Under the pieces are notes generated by a model that had not been told where the DNA came from, made no database searches, and saw only the letters and a program-made list of their open reading frames with translations. From positions 1 through 64,000 of the forward strand of contig JAUXUD010000053.1 in assembly GCA_030680835.1 (NCBI GenBank): a stretch of DNA of 64,000 nucleotides. The letters are read 5' to 3'. Positions 52,480 through 61,414 of this stretch are shown here, one piece after another (within the stretch, counting starts at the first letter, position 1; each line of letters begins with the position of its first letter). Both the position numbers and the translations under genes were made by a program. Source of the DNA: Bacteroidota bacterium. Its GTDB lineage: Bacteria > Bacteroidota > Bacteroidia > UKL13-3.

Positions 52480-53622
52480 ATGAAAATAGGTATAGAGGCA
52501 CAACGTATTTTTAGAAAGAAAAAGCACGGTATGGATATGGTTGCGCTCGAACTGATCAGACATTTACAGCAAATTGAAAGTGATGATGAATTTGTAGTTT
52601 TTGTAAAACCGGATGAAGATTCGGCCTGTTTACAGGAAAGCAAAAATGTAAAAATTGTAAATGTAAAACCGGCCTCTTACCCGGTATGGGAACAAATTTT
52701 ATTACCTGCAGCGGCAAAAAAAGAAGGGATTGATTTATTGCATTGTACCAGTAATACAGCACCATTATTTATGAGCATGCCTCTGGTATTAACCCTTCAT
52801 GATATTATCTATCTTGAAAAGTTGAATTTTAAAGAGGGAACTACTTATCAAAAATTCGGGAATTTATACCGGCGCTGGAATGTACCTGCAATTGTTGGAA
52901 AAGCAAAAGCCATTATAACGGTTTCTGAATTCGAGAGACAGAAAATATTGGCTCATTTTAAAATGCCCGAAAGCAATGTTCATACCATATATAACGGAGT
53001 CGGAAATCATTTTTGCAAAATCACCGACAAAAATTTATTGGTTCAGGCTAAAGAGAAATTTCAATTGCCCGATAAATATATTTTTTATCTGGGAAATACC
53101 GATCCCAAAAAAAATGTAAGCGGTGTGATTAAAGCATTGAGCATTTTAAAGGCTAAGGGAATTCTGCCCTGCAAGTTATTAATGCTTGATATTGACAGGG
53201 AGTTCCTGACCCATATTGCAGGACAAATTGGGGATCCCTCAATTTTGAATGAAATTGTTTTCACTGGTTATGTTTCTAATAAAGATTTACCTGCTATTTA
53301 TAGTCAGGCGAGTATGTTTTTATATCCTTCGCTCCGCGAAAGTTTTGGAATACCCATGATAGAAGCCATGAGATGTGAAGTTCCGATTATTACTTCCAAC
53401 ACTTCCTGCATGCCCGAGATTGCAGGTGATGCTGCTCTTTTTGTGAATCCGTTTAATGCAGGTGAAATTGCAGATGCCATTGTAAGATTATACCATGATA
53501 CCGGTTTGCAAAATTCATTGGTTGCAAAAGGTAAAATCAGAGCCGAAATATTTTCGTGGGATAAAAACGCAATGCAAACAATTGATTTATACAGACAAGT
53601 AGTTAATTCCGCAAAAAGTTAA
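52480..53622 (+). CDS. Glycosyltransferase family 4
   Basis: A 380-residue GT-B enzyme. The N-terminal half has KIGIEAQRIFRKKKHGMDMV and LVLTLHDIIYLEK. The C-terminal half has IFYLGNTDPKKNVSGVIKAL (donor phosphate region), FLYPSLRESFGIPMIEAMRC with the E-x7-E motif, then VPIITSNTSCMPEIAGDAA. The pattern is like mannosyl-/GT4-type transferases of polysaccharide clusters. It is placed between a GT2 and a methyltransferase gene on the same strand. Confidence 0.9.
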   Translation: MKIGIEAQRIFRKKKHGMDMVALELIRHLQQIESDDEFVVFVKPDEDSACLQESKNVKIVNVKPASYPVWEQILLPAAAKKEGIDLLHCTSNTAPLFMSMPLVLTLHDIIYLEKLNFKEGTTYQKFGNLYRRWNVPAIVGKAKAIITVSEFERQKILAHFKMPESNVHTIYNGVGNHFCKITDKNLLVQAKEKFQLPDKYIFYLGNTDPKKNVSGVIKALSILKAKGILPCKLLMLDIDREFLTHIAGQIGDPSILNEIVFTGYVSNKDLPAIYSQASMFLYPSLRESFGIPMIEAMRCEVPIITSNTSCMPEIAGDAALFVNPFNAGEIADAIVRLYHDTGLQNSLVAKGKIRAEIFSWDKNAMQTIDLYRQVVNSAKS

Positions 53623-53680
53623 CAGGAATTATTATTTTAGCCTTAATTTTAAAATTCGAATCAACATCAAATCACTTAAA

Positions 53681-54448
53681 ATGACTAAAGAATACGTTAA
53701 ATACACTACTTACAGCGATATTGAAGATTTAAAACGGCTTGATTTTATTGTAAATGCAATCAAAGCATTAAATAATCCTGATGCAAAAGTGCTTGATATT
53801 GGATGTGGAAACGGAAATATTAGTCTGGCTTTGGGTTCAATCGGTTATGCAGTTACGGGTGTGGATATTGACCAAACCAGTATTAATACCGCTTCTGCCA
53901 GAAATACATTCAGTAATGTAAGGTTTGAGGTGCTGGATGCCAATTCATTTTCGATGATTGATGCTTTTGATGCAGTTGTTTGCAGTGAGGTTTTGGAACA
54001 TTTAAACAAACCGTATGAATTGCTGGAAAGTATTTATCGTATTTTAAAACCGGGAGGCGTTTTTGCCGCTACGGTTCCCAACGGTTATGGCCCGCGTGAA
54101 GTTTTGATTACAAGACCCATGCAATGGCTGAAAAGAAAAGGCTGGGACAAGCCCATTATTATTTTTAAAAAAATGTTGGGTTATGATGCAAAAACCCTTC
54201 AAAGCTCTAACGAAGATTTAACCCATGTTCAGTTTTTTAGTGTAGGGGCTTTTACCCGCCTGTTGAGCGGAGTTGGATTTAAAAAACTCGATTTCGAAAA
54301 TGCAGATTTTCTGGAACGGATTTTTCCGTTTTCATTATTAACGCGCAGAATAAAATTATTGCAGCGTTTTGATTGCTGGATAGTGGATTTTTTACCCCGG
54401 CATTTCACCTGTGGATTTTATACTTCCTGGACCAAAGTTGGTAAATAA
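53681..54448 (+). CDS. Class I SAM methyltransferase of the polysaccharide cluster
   Basis: A 255-residue protein. Motif I is KVLDIGCGNGNISLALG near residue 38, motif II VTGVDIDQTSI, and motif IV FDAVVCSEVLEHLN, followed by RILKPGGVFAATVPNG. It matches the UbiG/Methyltransf_11-23 group. In this position it may methylate a sugar or terminal residue of the polysaccharide, which sometimes caps chain growth (inference). It is three bases before the next glycosyltransferase. Confidence 0.88.
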   Translation: MTKEYVKYTTYSDIEDLKRLDFIVNAIKALNNPDAKVLDIGCGNGNISLALGSIGYAVTGVDIDQTSINTASARNTFSNVRFEVLDANSFSMIDAFDAVVCSEVLEHLNKPYELLESIYRILKPGGVFAATVPNGYGPREVLITRPMQWLKRKGWDKPIIIFKKMLGYDAKTLQSSNEDLTHVQFFSVGAFTRLLSGVGFKKLDFENADFLERIFPFSLLTRRIKLLQRFDCWIVDFLPRHFTCGFYTSWTKVGK

Positions 54449-54451
54449 CCC

Positions 54452-55621
54452 ATGAGTTACCTTGAAATAATTTTTTGGATCGGCATTTCAATAGTAATTT
54501 ACAGCTATATTGGATATGGCCTGTTACTTTATTTTCTGGTAAAAATAAAAAAATTATTTTTTGCAAAACAAACTTTTGATCCAAACTTCGAACCCGAAGT
54601 TACCCTGGTAGTACCCTGCTTTAATGAAGCCGATTATATTGAAGAAAAAATAAAAAATAGCCTGGCTTTGGATTATCCCAAAAACAAGCTGAAATTTATT
54701 TTTATCAGTGATGGTTCAAATGATGATACCCATGAACGTGTGAAAAAATATCCTGAAATTCTTGCTCTGCATGAGGATGCCCGTAATGGAAAAGCGGCGG
54801 CAATGAACCGGGCCATGCATTTTGTGAAAACCCCCATTGTATTTTTTTGTGATGCCAATACCACTTTAAATCCGGAGGCAATCAGGGAAATGGTAAAGCA
54901 TTATGCCGATCCCAAGGTGGGTGCTGTAACGGGCGAAAAAAGAATCATCAACAGTGATAAAGAAAATGCCAGCGGAGCCGGAGAAGGCATTTACTGGAAG
55001 TATGAAAGTTTTTTAAAACAACTGGATTCTGATTTTTTTACCATTGTGGGTGCAGCAGGAGAATTAATGAGTTACCGAACCGGATTGTATAAGGAGTTAC
55101 CTAAAGATAGTTTGCTTGATGATTTGATGCAAAGCATGCAGATTGCCAATGAGGGTTACCGGGTTATTTACGAAAAAAATGCTTTTGCTGATGAAACGGC
55201 AAGCGCCAATGTTGGAGAAGAATTAAAAAGGAAAGTGAGAATTGCAGCAGGTGCATTTCAAAGTATGAGCCGTTTGCCAAATTCTTTTAACCTGCTCACC
55301 AATTTCAGGGTGGCGTTTTTGTTTATCTCGCACCGGGTTTTGCGCTGGACACTTGCTCCCTTGTCGTTGCTGGTTTTGTTAATTGTAAATACAGCATTAA
55401 TCTTTACGCATGGAGGCATTTATAATTACCTGTTAATTGCACAGGTTATATTTTATTCAATGGCTTTATTGGGTTGGTACCTTGCCAATAAACAGGTAAA
55501 AGTAAAGGCGCTTTTTGTGCCCTATTATTTCTTTATTATGAACCTGTGTATGTATTTAGGGTTGATCCGATTCTTACGCGGAAAACAAAGTGCAAACTGG
55601 GAACGGGCCAAACGTGCCTAA
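54452..55621 (+). CDS. Membrane glycosyltransferase family 2
   Basis: A 389-residue protein. An N-terminal helix (IIFWIGISIVIYSYIGYGLL) precedes the GT2 domain: VTLVVPCFNEADYIEEKI, FIFISDGSNDDTHERV, ARNGKAAAMNRAM, VFFCDANTTLNPEAI with D-x-N in place of the classical D-x-D, and LLDDLMQSMQIANEGYRV. Three C-terminal helices follow. The enzyme resembles the CESA-like GT2 group. It is the last gene of the plus-strand polysaccharide operon and is convergent with the aminotransferase gene over a 20-base gap. Confidence 0.88.
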   Translation: MSYLEIIFWIGISIVIYSYIGYGLLLYFLVKIKKLFFAKQTFDPNFEPEVTLVVPCFNEADYIEEKIKNSLALDYPKNKLKFIFISDGSNDDTHERVKKYPEILALHEDARNGKAAAMNRAMHFVKTPIVFFCDANTTLNPEAIREMVKHYADPKVGAVTGEKRIINSDKENASGAGEGIYWKYESFLKQLDSDFFTIVGAAGELMSYRTGLYKELPKDSLLDDLMQSMQIANEGYRVIYEKNAFADETASANVGEELKRKVRIAAGAFQSMSRLPNSFNLLTNFRVAFLFISHRVLRWTLAPLSLLVLLIVNTALIFTHGGIYNYLLIAQVIFYSMALLGWYLANKQVKVKALFVPYYFFIMNLCMYLGLIRFLRGKQSANWERAKRA

Positions 55622-55641
55622 CAGCAGAACAAACAATTATA

Positions 55642-56706
55642 CTATTGTAATTTCATAACCCAATTATTTACATCAGCTTCTTTTCCGGTTTGTATGCCAT
55701 AAATAGTTTTAAATAACCAATTAGACACCACTCTTTTTTCAGGATCAGGCAATACATAATCGGTACCTTTATATCCAATAGCTGCAATTTTTGCGATGAT
55801 GGCCGCAGTACCGGTTCCAAATACATCGCTTAATTTATTTTGTTTGGCAGCTTCAATCATTTCGATAATGGAAATATCTCTTTCCTGCACCTCATAACCC
55901 TGTGCTTTTAACAACTGAATACAACTATCGCGGGTAATACCGGGTAATATATTTCCATCCAGTTTTGGCGTTAATACAATTTTATCTTCCAGTACAAAGA
56001 ACAGGTTCGTAGTACCCGATTCTTCGGCATATTCATGGGTAGCACCGTCTGTCCATATAATCTGATCATAACCTTCTTTTTTTGCTTCCATAGAAGGCAA
56101 CATGCTGATGCCATAATTGCCGGCTGCTTTTGCATTGCCTGCCATTCCGTTGGCAGCACGAACAAATTTTTGTTCTACTTTAACCTTTATAGGTTTTGGA
56201 TAATAACTATTAACCGGACAACAAAAAATAATAAACGAATAATTATTGCTGGCACGAACACCAACAAAATCATCGGTAGCAAACATAAACGGACGTAAAT
56301 ACAGGGCGGATCCTTCTTTTGTCGGAATCCAATTCTGGTCCAAAACAACCAGTTGACTTAATCCATCAATAAATAATTCTTCTGTAATTGCGGGCATTCC
56401 CATTCTATAGGCCGAATGGTTAAACCGGTTAAAATTATCCAAAGGCCTGAATAATTGCGGCTTGCCTTCCGGGTTCTTAAAGGCTTTCATTCCCTCAAAA
56501 ATAGACTGACCATAATGAAGTGCAGAAAGCGAAGGGGCAATGGAAATATTTCCATAAGGTTCAATTGAAGGCTCCTGCCATTTACCATCCTTATAATCAA
56601 CCCTGAACATATGATCAGAAAATATTTTTCCAAATTCAATGTTTTCAAAATCACATAAATGTATTTGTGATTGAGGATTTTTGTTAATTTTTATAGAACT
56701 TGCCAT
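55642..56706 (-). CDS. ilvE: Branched-chain amino acid aminotransferase
   Basis: A 354-residue fold-type IV PLP enzyme of the long BCAT type. Visible signatures are GQSIFEGMKAFKN, LYLRPFMFATDDFVGV, MAGNAKAAGNYG with the PLP-binding Lys region, YAEESGTTNLFFV and LPGITRDSCIQLL, then GTGTAAIIAKIAAIGYKG. It interconverts Leu, Ile and Val with their 2-oxo acids. Its ATG is only three bases from the ATG of the divergent 159-residue protein gene, so each promoter must lie within the other's coding sequence. Confidence 0.95.
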   Translation of the reverse strand: MASSIKINKNPQSQIHLCDFENIEFGKIFSDHMFRVDYKDGKWQEPSIEPYGNISIAPSLSALHYGQSIFEGMKAFKNPEGKPQLFRPLDNFNRFNHSAYRMGMPAITEELFIDGLSQLVVLDQNWIPTKEGSALYLRPFMFATDDFVGVRASNNYSFIIFCCPVNSYYPKPIKVKVEQKFVRAANGMAGNAKAAGNYGISMLPSMEAKKEGYDQIIWTDGATHEYAEESGTTNLFFVLEDKIVLTPKLDGNILPGITRDSCIQLLKAQGYEVQERDISIIEMIEAAKQNKLSDVFGTGTAAIIAKIAAIGYKGTDYVLPDPEKRVVSNWLFKTIYGIQTGKEADVNNWVMKLQ

Positions 56707-56709
56707 CGT

Positions 56710-57189
56710 ATGAATAATGAATTACAAATTGCAGATAATTTTTTAGCACCGCTTTTTGATGAACTTTACGTGGTCAAAGAAAAAGATTTTTCGATACAAT
56801 ACAACAGACTTGGATCAGGTTATCACAAACTATTATTGCTGGTTGACACACAAGATATTGATTACTTGGAGAATGCCGAGCTAGAACTGCTTAAATCAAT
56901 TATTGATAAAGGTTTAAGAAAAAAATTTGATGATGTATGGTTGTTGAACTTAAATAGCTATAAAACAACTAGTTTACAAGATTTAATAGACTATTTTAAA
57001 CCATTTCAAATAATAGTATGGGGTTGTGAAAACTGGCTAAAAAAAGAAAATATCAAGCTTGAAGTGCATCAGCAAGGCATGATTAAGAGTGTGGATTTCT
57101 TAAAAGCAAATGCTTTGAACACCTATTTAAGTGATAATGCCATGAAAGGAAAATTATGGAAAGCACTTCAGAAAATGTTTTTTAACTAA
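56710..57189 (+). CDS. Hypothetical 159-aa protein
   Basis: I chose ATG 56710 (MNNELQIADN); the frame continues upstream over the aminotransferase start. The protein is soluble, alpha/beta, with HKLLLLVDTQ, FDDVWLLNLNSYK, FQIIVWGCENWL and a C-terminal helix GKLWKALQKMFF. The central ...IIVWG... strand and the terminal K-x-LW-x-x-L helix faintly recall the psi (HolD) subunit of DNA polymerase III, but I would not assign it. It lies 11 bases before rdgB and is probably co-transcribed with it. Confidence 0.65.
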   Translation: MNNELQIADNFLAPLFDELYVVKEKDFSIQYNRLGSGYHKLLLLVDTQDIDYLENAELELLKSIIDKGLRKKFDDVWLLNLNSYKTTSLQDLIDYFKPFQIIVWGCENWLKKENIKLEVHQQGMIKSVDFLKANALNTYLSDNAMKGKLWKALQKMFFN

Positions 57190-57200
57190 AAAATTAAGGA

Positions 57201-57785
57201 ATGAAAGTAATTTTCGCTTCGCACAATAAAAATAAAACCAGGGAAATTGCTTCATTATTGCATGGATTGATACAGGTATATTCGCTTGAGGATATCGGTT
57301 TTTTTGAAGAGATTATGGAAACGGGTTCAACCCTGGAAAAAAATGCGCTGATTAAGGCGCAAACCATATACAAACATACCGGAATGAATTGTTTTGCCGA
57401 CGATACCGGATTAATGGTTGATGCATTAAACGGACAACCTGGTGTACATAGTGCCCGGTATGCCGGAGAACAAAAAAGTTCGGCAGATAATTTAATTAAA
57501 TTACTGGAAAAATTAAAAGGCAAAGAAAACAGAAAGGCGTATTTTAAAACGATTATTTGCCTGATTTTAAAAGGAAAAGTTCATTATTTTGAAGGCATAT
57601 TACCTGGGAAAATTACTCAGGAAATGAGCGGAAAGGAAGGATTTGGTTATGATCCGATTTTTATTCCTGCGGGATTTTCAAAGACACTTGCAGAAATGAC
57701 GCTGGAAGAAAAAAATGCAATCAGCCATAGGGCCATTGCATTTAAAGCCATGCGAAATTTTTTTATAGAAAATATTAATTCCTGA
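57201..57785 (+). CDS. rdgB: RdgB/HAM1 non-canonical purine NTP pyrophosphatase
   Basis: A 194-residue enzyme of standard length. FASHNKNKTREIASLL carries the substrate-binding T/SxNxxK motif. NCFADDTGLMVDAL has the catalytic/metal Asp. PGVHSARYAGE and GFGYDPIFIPAG are the family blocks, and AISHRAIAFKAM has the late S-H-R motif. It hydrolyses dITP, XTP and similar nucleotides, keeping them out of DNA. The 3' end overlaps the convergent WecA-like gene by 11 bases. Confidence 0.95.
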   Translation: MKVIFASHNKNKTREIASLLHGLIQVYSLEDIGFFEEIMETGSTLEKNALIKAQTIYKHTGMNCFADDTGLMVDALNGQPGVHSARYAGEQKSSADNLIKLLEKLKGKENRKAYFKTIICLILKGKVHYFEGILPGKITQEMSGKEGFGYDPIFIPAGFSKTLAEMTLEEKNAISHRAIAFKAMRNFFIENINS

Positions 57786-58887
57786 ACGATTTCCCGCGAA
57801 GACTCTCTTCAATCTCTTCCTGCATGCTGTCATCTGCTTCGAGGTCAGAAATTTTGTGACGGTAAAAGTAAACGGGCAATTGTCCAACTACCAGAGCCAA
57901 AGAGCAAATAATACCTAAAACAATATAAGCTGGGTAATCTTTAACCGCAAAAGCAATGATAATAAAAAGCACATTCACACCGCCCAGGGTTAAGCTAACC
58001 TGTTTATGTCCCAAACCGGTTTTTATAAGCCAGTGATGCAGATGGTTTTTATCCGCTTTAAAGGGTGAGCGTTTTTTGGTTGCGCGCAAAATAAAAACGC
58101 GCAGGGTATCATATAAGGGAACAACCAGAATTCCAATAGCAATACCCGGAGCCGACCGCAAATTAAGAATTGAGTTGGATGCAGGAGAATTGGATTCGAT
58201 AAAAAATATGGCAAAAATAGCCAGAAGGAACCCAACCGTGAGTGAACCGGCATCACCCATAAAAATTTTAGCCGGGTGAAAATTAAAAAACAGAAAACCC
58301 AGTAAAGCCCCCGACAGTGAAAAAGCCATCATGCTCCAGCCAATATCATTGTTTAAATAAAAACAGAAAGCAAATGTTAAACTGATAATCAAACCTAAGG
58401 TTCCTGCCAATCCATCAACGCCATCAATCAGATTAAATGAGTTGGTGATCACTATAATGGTAAAAACAGTTAGCAGTATCGAAGCCCAAAGTGGAATTTC
58501 ATTGATTCCGAAAACACCGTGTAAATCTGAAATTCTGATTTTTGTATATACCGTTACCATTCCTGCAGCTACCAGTTGTATCAGAAGTTTTTTCATCGGA
58601 GAAAGCATGATGATATCATCCTTTAATCCACTGAAAAATAACAGGATTAATGCAGCTTCAATATACTGCAAACCGTACATATTCGAAAAGTCGGTCCAAA
58701 CCAAAACCGATAAAACAAAGGAAACAAAAATGGCAAGACCGCCCAGACGCGGAATTTTAACTGTATGAATTTTTCTTTCTTCAGGTTTGTCGTAAAGCCC
58801 TTTCAGCTTTGCAACGGTAATAATCGACGGTATGGCAAAAACAACAATTAGAAATGAAGTAATTACCAATAAAATAATATTAATCAT
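57775..58887 (-). CDS. WecA/TagO-like undecaprenyl-phosphate sugar-phosphate transferase
   Basis: A 370-residue inner-membrane protein with about ten helices. Family blocks are IPRLGGLAIFVSF, FSGLKDDIIMLSPMKK with the D-D-x-x-M metal-binding loop, NSFNLIDGVDGLAGTLG, AKIFMGDAGSLTVGFLL and KNHLHHWLIKTGLGHKQ. These are the MraY/WecA-type catalytic loops. It transfers a HexNAc-1-phosphate to undecaprenyl phosphate. It may start the repeat unit built by the polysaccharide cluster a few kilobases to the left, or initiate another glycan. Confidence 0.92.
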   Translation of the reverse strand: MINIILLVITSFLIVVFAIPSIITVAKLKGLYDKPEERKIHTVKIPRLGGLAIFVSFVLSVLVWTDFSNMYGLQYIEAALILLFFSGLKDDIIMLSPMKKLLIQLVAAGMVTVYTKIRISDLHGVFGINEIPLWASILLTVFTIIVITNSFNLIDGVDGLAGTLGLIISLTFAFCFYLNNDIGWSMMAFSLSGALLGFLFFNFHPAKIFMGDAGSLTVGFLLAIFAIFFIESNSPASNSILNLRSAPGIAIGILVVPLYDTLRVFILRATKKRSPFKADKNHLHHWLIKTGLGHKQVSLTLGGVNVLFIIIAFAVKDYPAYIVLGIICSLALVVGQLPVYFYRHKISDLEADDSMQEEIEESLRGKSFRN

Positions 58888-59004
58888 TATATTTTAGCTG
58901 TAAGCTGGTGGTATAAAGTGCAAAGTATTAAGAAAAAGTTAATTTTCAAAGCTTTTTCTCAAAGTGCTTTGTAAGATAACCCAATGATGACCCCTTTCAC
59001 TGTA

Positions 59005-59036
59005 TTTAAAAAATTAAAGCTTTCAACTTATATTTG
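59005..59036 (+). promoter_or_regulatory. Candidate promoter of the YqgE-like gene
   Basis: TATATTTG (59029-59036) is a perfect -7 box. TTTA at 59005-59008, 20 bases upstream, could be a weak -33 element. Only five bases separate the box from ATG 59042, so the transcript may be leaderless. Confidence 0.45.
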
Positions 59037-59041
59037 CATGG

Positions 59042-59617
59042 ATGGAAATAAAGGAAACTCGTTTTCAATTTATCCCGAAAAGAGGAGAATTACTGGTAAG
59101 TGAACCTTTTTTGGCGGATCCCAATTTCAGGAGATCTGTTGTATTGCTGTGCGAACATGAGGAGCAGGGAAGCGTGGGTTTTATCCTGAACCGCTTGTTG
59201 AATCTAACAACTGAAGAAGTGATTCCGGGCTTGCTCAATATTCCATTCCCTGTATTTTATGGCGGTCCGGTAGAACAAAACACCCTGCATTTTATACATA
59301 CTGCAGGTGAACTTATTGAGGATTCGCTTCCTATAACAGAGGGAATATACTGGGGAGGAGACATTGAATCAATAAATGCCTTGTTGCTGGCAGGGAAAGT
59401 GAAGCCTGGAGATTTTAAATTTTTTATTGGATACAGCGGCTGGGGTGAGGGACAATTAAATGCTGAAATTGCCCTAAAAGCCTGGTGGGCCACTCCTTCA
59501 AATCCCGCCATCGTGTTTACCGACGATTTGGAAGAAATGTGGAGAAGTGTTGTGAAAAATTTAGGTCAGGATTTTGCATACCTGGCCAATTCACCTATTG
59601 ATTATAACTGGAACTAA
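59042..59617 (+). CDS. YqgE/AlgH family protein (UPF0301)
   Basis: A 191-residue soluble protein of usual length. Family blocks are GELLVSEPFLADPNFRRSVV, EEQGSVGFILNRLL, FPVFYGGPVEQNTLHFIH, IYWGGDIESI and FIGYSGWGEGQLNAEI. The biochemical role of this family is unsettled; AlgH was named from alginate regulation in Pseudomonas. The start at ATG 59042 is fixed by the lack of other Met codons and a -7 box just upstream. Its last bases overlap the convergent TatD-like gene. Confidence 0.92.
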   Translation: MEIKETRFQFIPKRGELLVSEPFLADPNFRRSVVLLCEHEEQGSVGFILNRLLNLTTEEVIPGLLNIPFPVFYGGPVEQNTLHFIHTAGELIEDSLPITEGIYWGGDIESINALLLAGKVKPGDFKFFIGYSGWGEGQLNAEIALKAWWATPSNPAIVFTDDLEEMWRSVVKNLGQDFAYLANSPIDYNWN

Positions 59618-60272
59618 TGCCAAAAACCTGCTGGTAATTCTGCTGAATTTGTTGCCTGAATGCTGCTTCCTTTATTTTAACAATTTTCAAAGCTTCCCTG
59701 TATACACGTTCAACCGGCATCCGGTGGGTATCTGTTTCCAGAAATATTCTGTGCGGACTTAAAAAATCTAATGTGGCTTTTACCTTAGCCGGGTTTCGAA
59801 ATTGCCCGGGTCCAAAAGAAAAATAAACATGCTCCATTTTTGCCAGTGCCTGGGTTTGAAGCAGATTGCCTTCATATCCATGCAAAATAAACGGAGTATT
59901 TATTTTTTTAATAACCGGAATGAGCTCATAAAAAGATTTTACGCAATGAACGATAACGGGTTTATTAAATTTTTGGGCAAGTAAGGTTTGCTTTTCAAAA
60001 AAGTATATCTGTTTATCCCAAAGGGGTTTTAATTTATCCAGGCCTATTTCTCCAACAGCCTGCAAGCCGGGTTCAGCCAATATTTGCAAAATAGTTTTTT
60101 CGGTTTGATCCCAGGAATATTTTGAAACAAACCAGGGGTGAATTCCATAACTAAAGCCGCATTGGGTATTTGTTGGTTTTTGAGGAAACAAATAGGCATT
60201 TCTTATTACAAACTCATTTAATGCCAAGGGTTTAAAGTGTGTATGAATATTAATAAAATCGCTGATTAACAT
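59595..60272 (-). CDS. TatD-family metal-dependent hydrolase
   Basis: A 225-residue protein from ATG 60272 (MLISDFINIHTH); an earlier in-frame ATG adds a non-conserved extension. The TIM-barrel metal ligands are visible: INIHTHFK (H-x-H), VGEIGLDKL (Glu), PVIVHCVKSF and FILHGYEG (His residues), and IFLETDTHRMP (Asp). It is shorter than usual TatD proteins (about 255-265), and the substrate-side segments look divergent. TatD proteins are DNA exonucleases/DNases in quality control. It overlaps the convergent YqgE gene by 23 bases. Confidence 0.87.
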   Translation of the reverse strand: MLISDFINIHTHFKPLALNEFVIRNAYLFPQKPTNTQCGFSYGIHPWFVSKYSWDQTEKTILQILAEPGLQAVGEIGLDKLKPLWDKQIYFFEKQTLLAQKFNKPVIVHCVKSFYELIPVIKKINTPFILHGYEGNLLQTQALAKMEHVYFSFGPGQFRNPAKVKATLDFLSPHRIFLETDTHRMPVERVYREALKIVKIKEAAFRQQIQQNYQQVFGISSSYNQ

Positions 60273-60343
60273 ATTGCGGGCCTTATAAAGCAAAAAAGGA
60301 AAGTGCAATTTCTAATAAAAATAGATATATAAAATAATAAACT

Positions 60344-60351
60344 TATTTTTG
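60344..60351 (+). promoter_or_regulatory. Candidate -7 box for the desaturase gene
   Basis: TATTTTTG matches TAnnTTTG and lies 14 bases before ATG 60366. A -33 element at the normal distance is not clear. Confidence 0.4.
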
Positions 60352-60365
60352 TTTAAATTTTTTCA

Positions 60366-61346
60366 ATGAATACAACACACAAACAGTCACGTATAGAAGT
60401 AATGAACCTGATCGGGCAATCTGTTGAGCAAATCGCTTCCGATTATTTAAAACCGATTGAAACCAACTGGCAGGCATCGGAATTGCTGCCCTTAACTTCC
60501 GACAGCACATTTATTGCAGATTTAAAAGATATACAGGAGCAGGCTCAAAACCATTCATACGATTTACTGGCAGTTTTAGTGGCAGATACCATTACCGAAG
60601 AAGCTTTGCCTACTTACGAAAGCTGGCTTTCGGGTTTGGTTGGTGTTGATCAGGTGGGGAACAATGGCTGGATGAAATGGATGCGCAGCTGGGCTGCCGA
60701 AGAAAACCGCCATGGAGATGTGTTAAACCGTTATTTGTTTTTGTGCGGACGCATCAATATGCGCGAATTTGAAGCGTCAACCCAATATTTAATTGCCGAT
60801 GGTTTTGATAATGGAGCTGCCAACGACCCATACCGGAATTTTGTATATACCAGTTTTCAGGAAATGGCCACCAATGTTTCGCACCGTAGGGTAGCCACAT
60901 TGGCCAAACAGGATGGAAATGCAATACTTTCAAAACTATGCGGCTTGGTGGCTGCCGATGAAGCGCGTCATGCCAAGGCATATAAAAACTTTGTATCCCG
61001 CATTATGGAGGTTGATCCCAACGAAATGATGCTTGCCTTTGAAGATATGATGCGTAAAAAAATTGCCATGCCTTCGCAATGTTTACGCGAGCTGGGCGGA
61101 AAGCTCAATAGCTTTTCAAATTTTAGCGATGCGGCAACCCGTTTGGGCGTTTATACTTCGTTTGATTATGTTGAAATTTTACGCACACTGCTGGATGAAT
61201 GGAAGATTGATAATGTACGCGGACTTTTGGAAAATGGAGAAAAAGCAAGAGATTACCTAATGGCCCTGCCCGATAGATTGGCACGTATTGCAGAAAGAAT
61301 GAAAGTGCCAACTACCGAATATAAATTTGGCTGGATTTTGGCGTAA
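60366..61346 (+). CDS. Acyl-[acyl-carrier-protein] desaturase (DesA/FAB2 type)
   Basis: A 326-residue soluble di-iron enzyme. The two E-x-x-H iron motifs are plain: AAEENRHGDVLNRYL near residue 118 and VAADEARHAKAYKNF near 200. Further Glu ligands lie in ITEEALPTYESWL and SFQEMATNV. It introduces a double bond into acyl-ACP, controlling membrane fluidity. The stop codon abuts a 68-base perfect palindrome shared with the tig gene end. Confidence 0.93.
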   Translation: MNTTHKQSRIEVMNLIGQSVEQIASDYLKPIETNWQASELLPLTSDSTFIADLKDIQEQAQNHSYDLLAVLVADTITEEALPTYESWLSGLVGVDQVGNNGWMKWMRSWAAEENRHGDVLNRYLFLCGRINMREFEASTQYLIADGFDNGAANDPYRNFVYTSFQEMATNVSHRRVATLAKQDGNAILSKLCGLVAADEARHAKAYKNFVSRIMEVDPNEMMLAFEDMMRKKIAMPSQCLRELGGKLNSFSNFSDAATRLGVYTSFDYVEILRTLLDEWKIDNVRGLLENGEKARDYLMALPDRLARIAERMKVPTTEYKFGWILA

Positions 61347-61414
61347 ATAAAAAAAATCCCCCCTCGGTAGGGACAGGTCGCGACCTGTCCCTACCGAGGG
61401 GGGATTTTTTTTAT
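61347..61414. terminator. 68-base perfect palindrome, two-way terminator
   Basis: Arms of 34 bases are perfectly complementary, with the centre between 61380 and 61381 (core GGGACAGGTCGCGACCTGTCCC), flanked by A and T tracts. It starts at the base after the desaturase stop and includes the stop of the opposing trigger factor gene. On either strand it gives a very stable hairpin followed by T, ideal for termination both ways. Confidence 0.85.
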
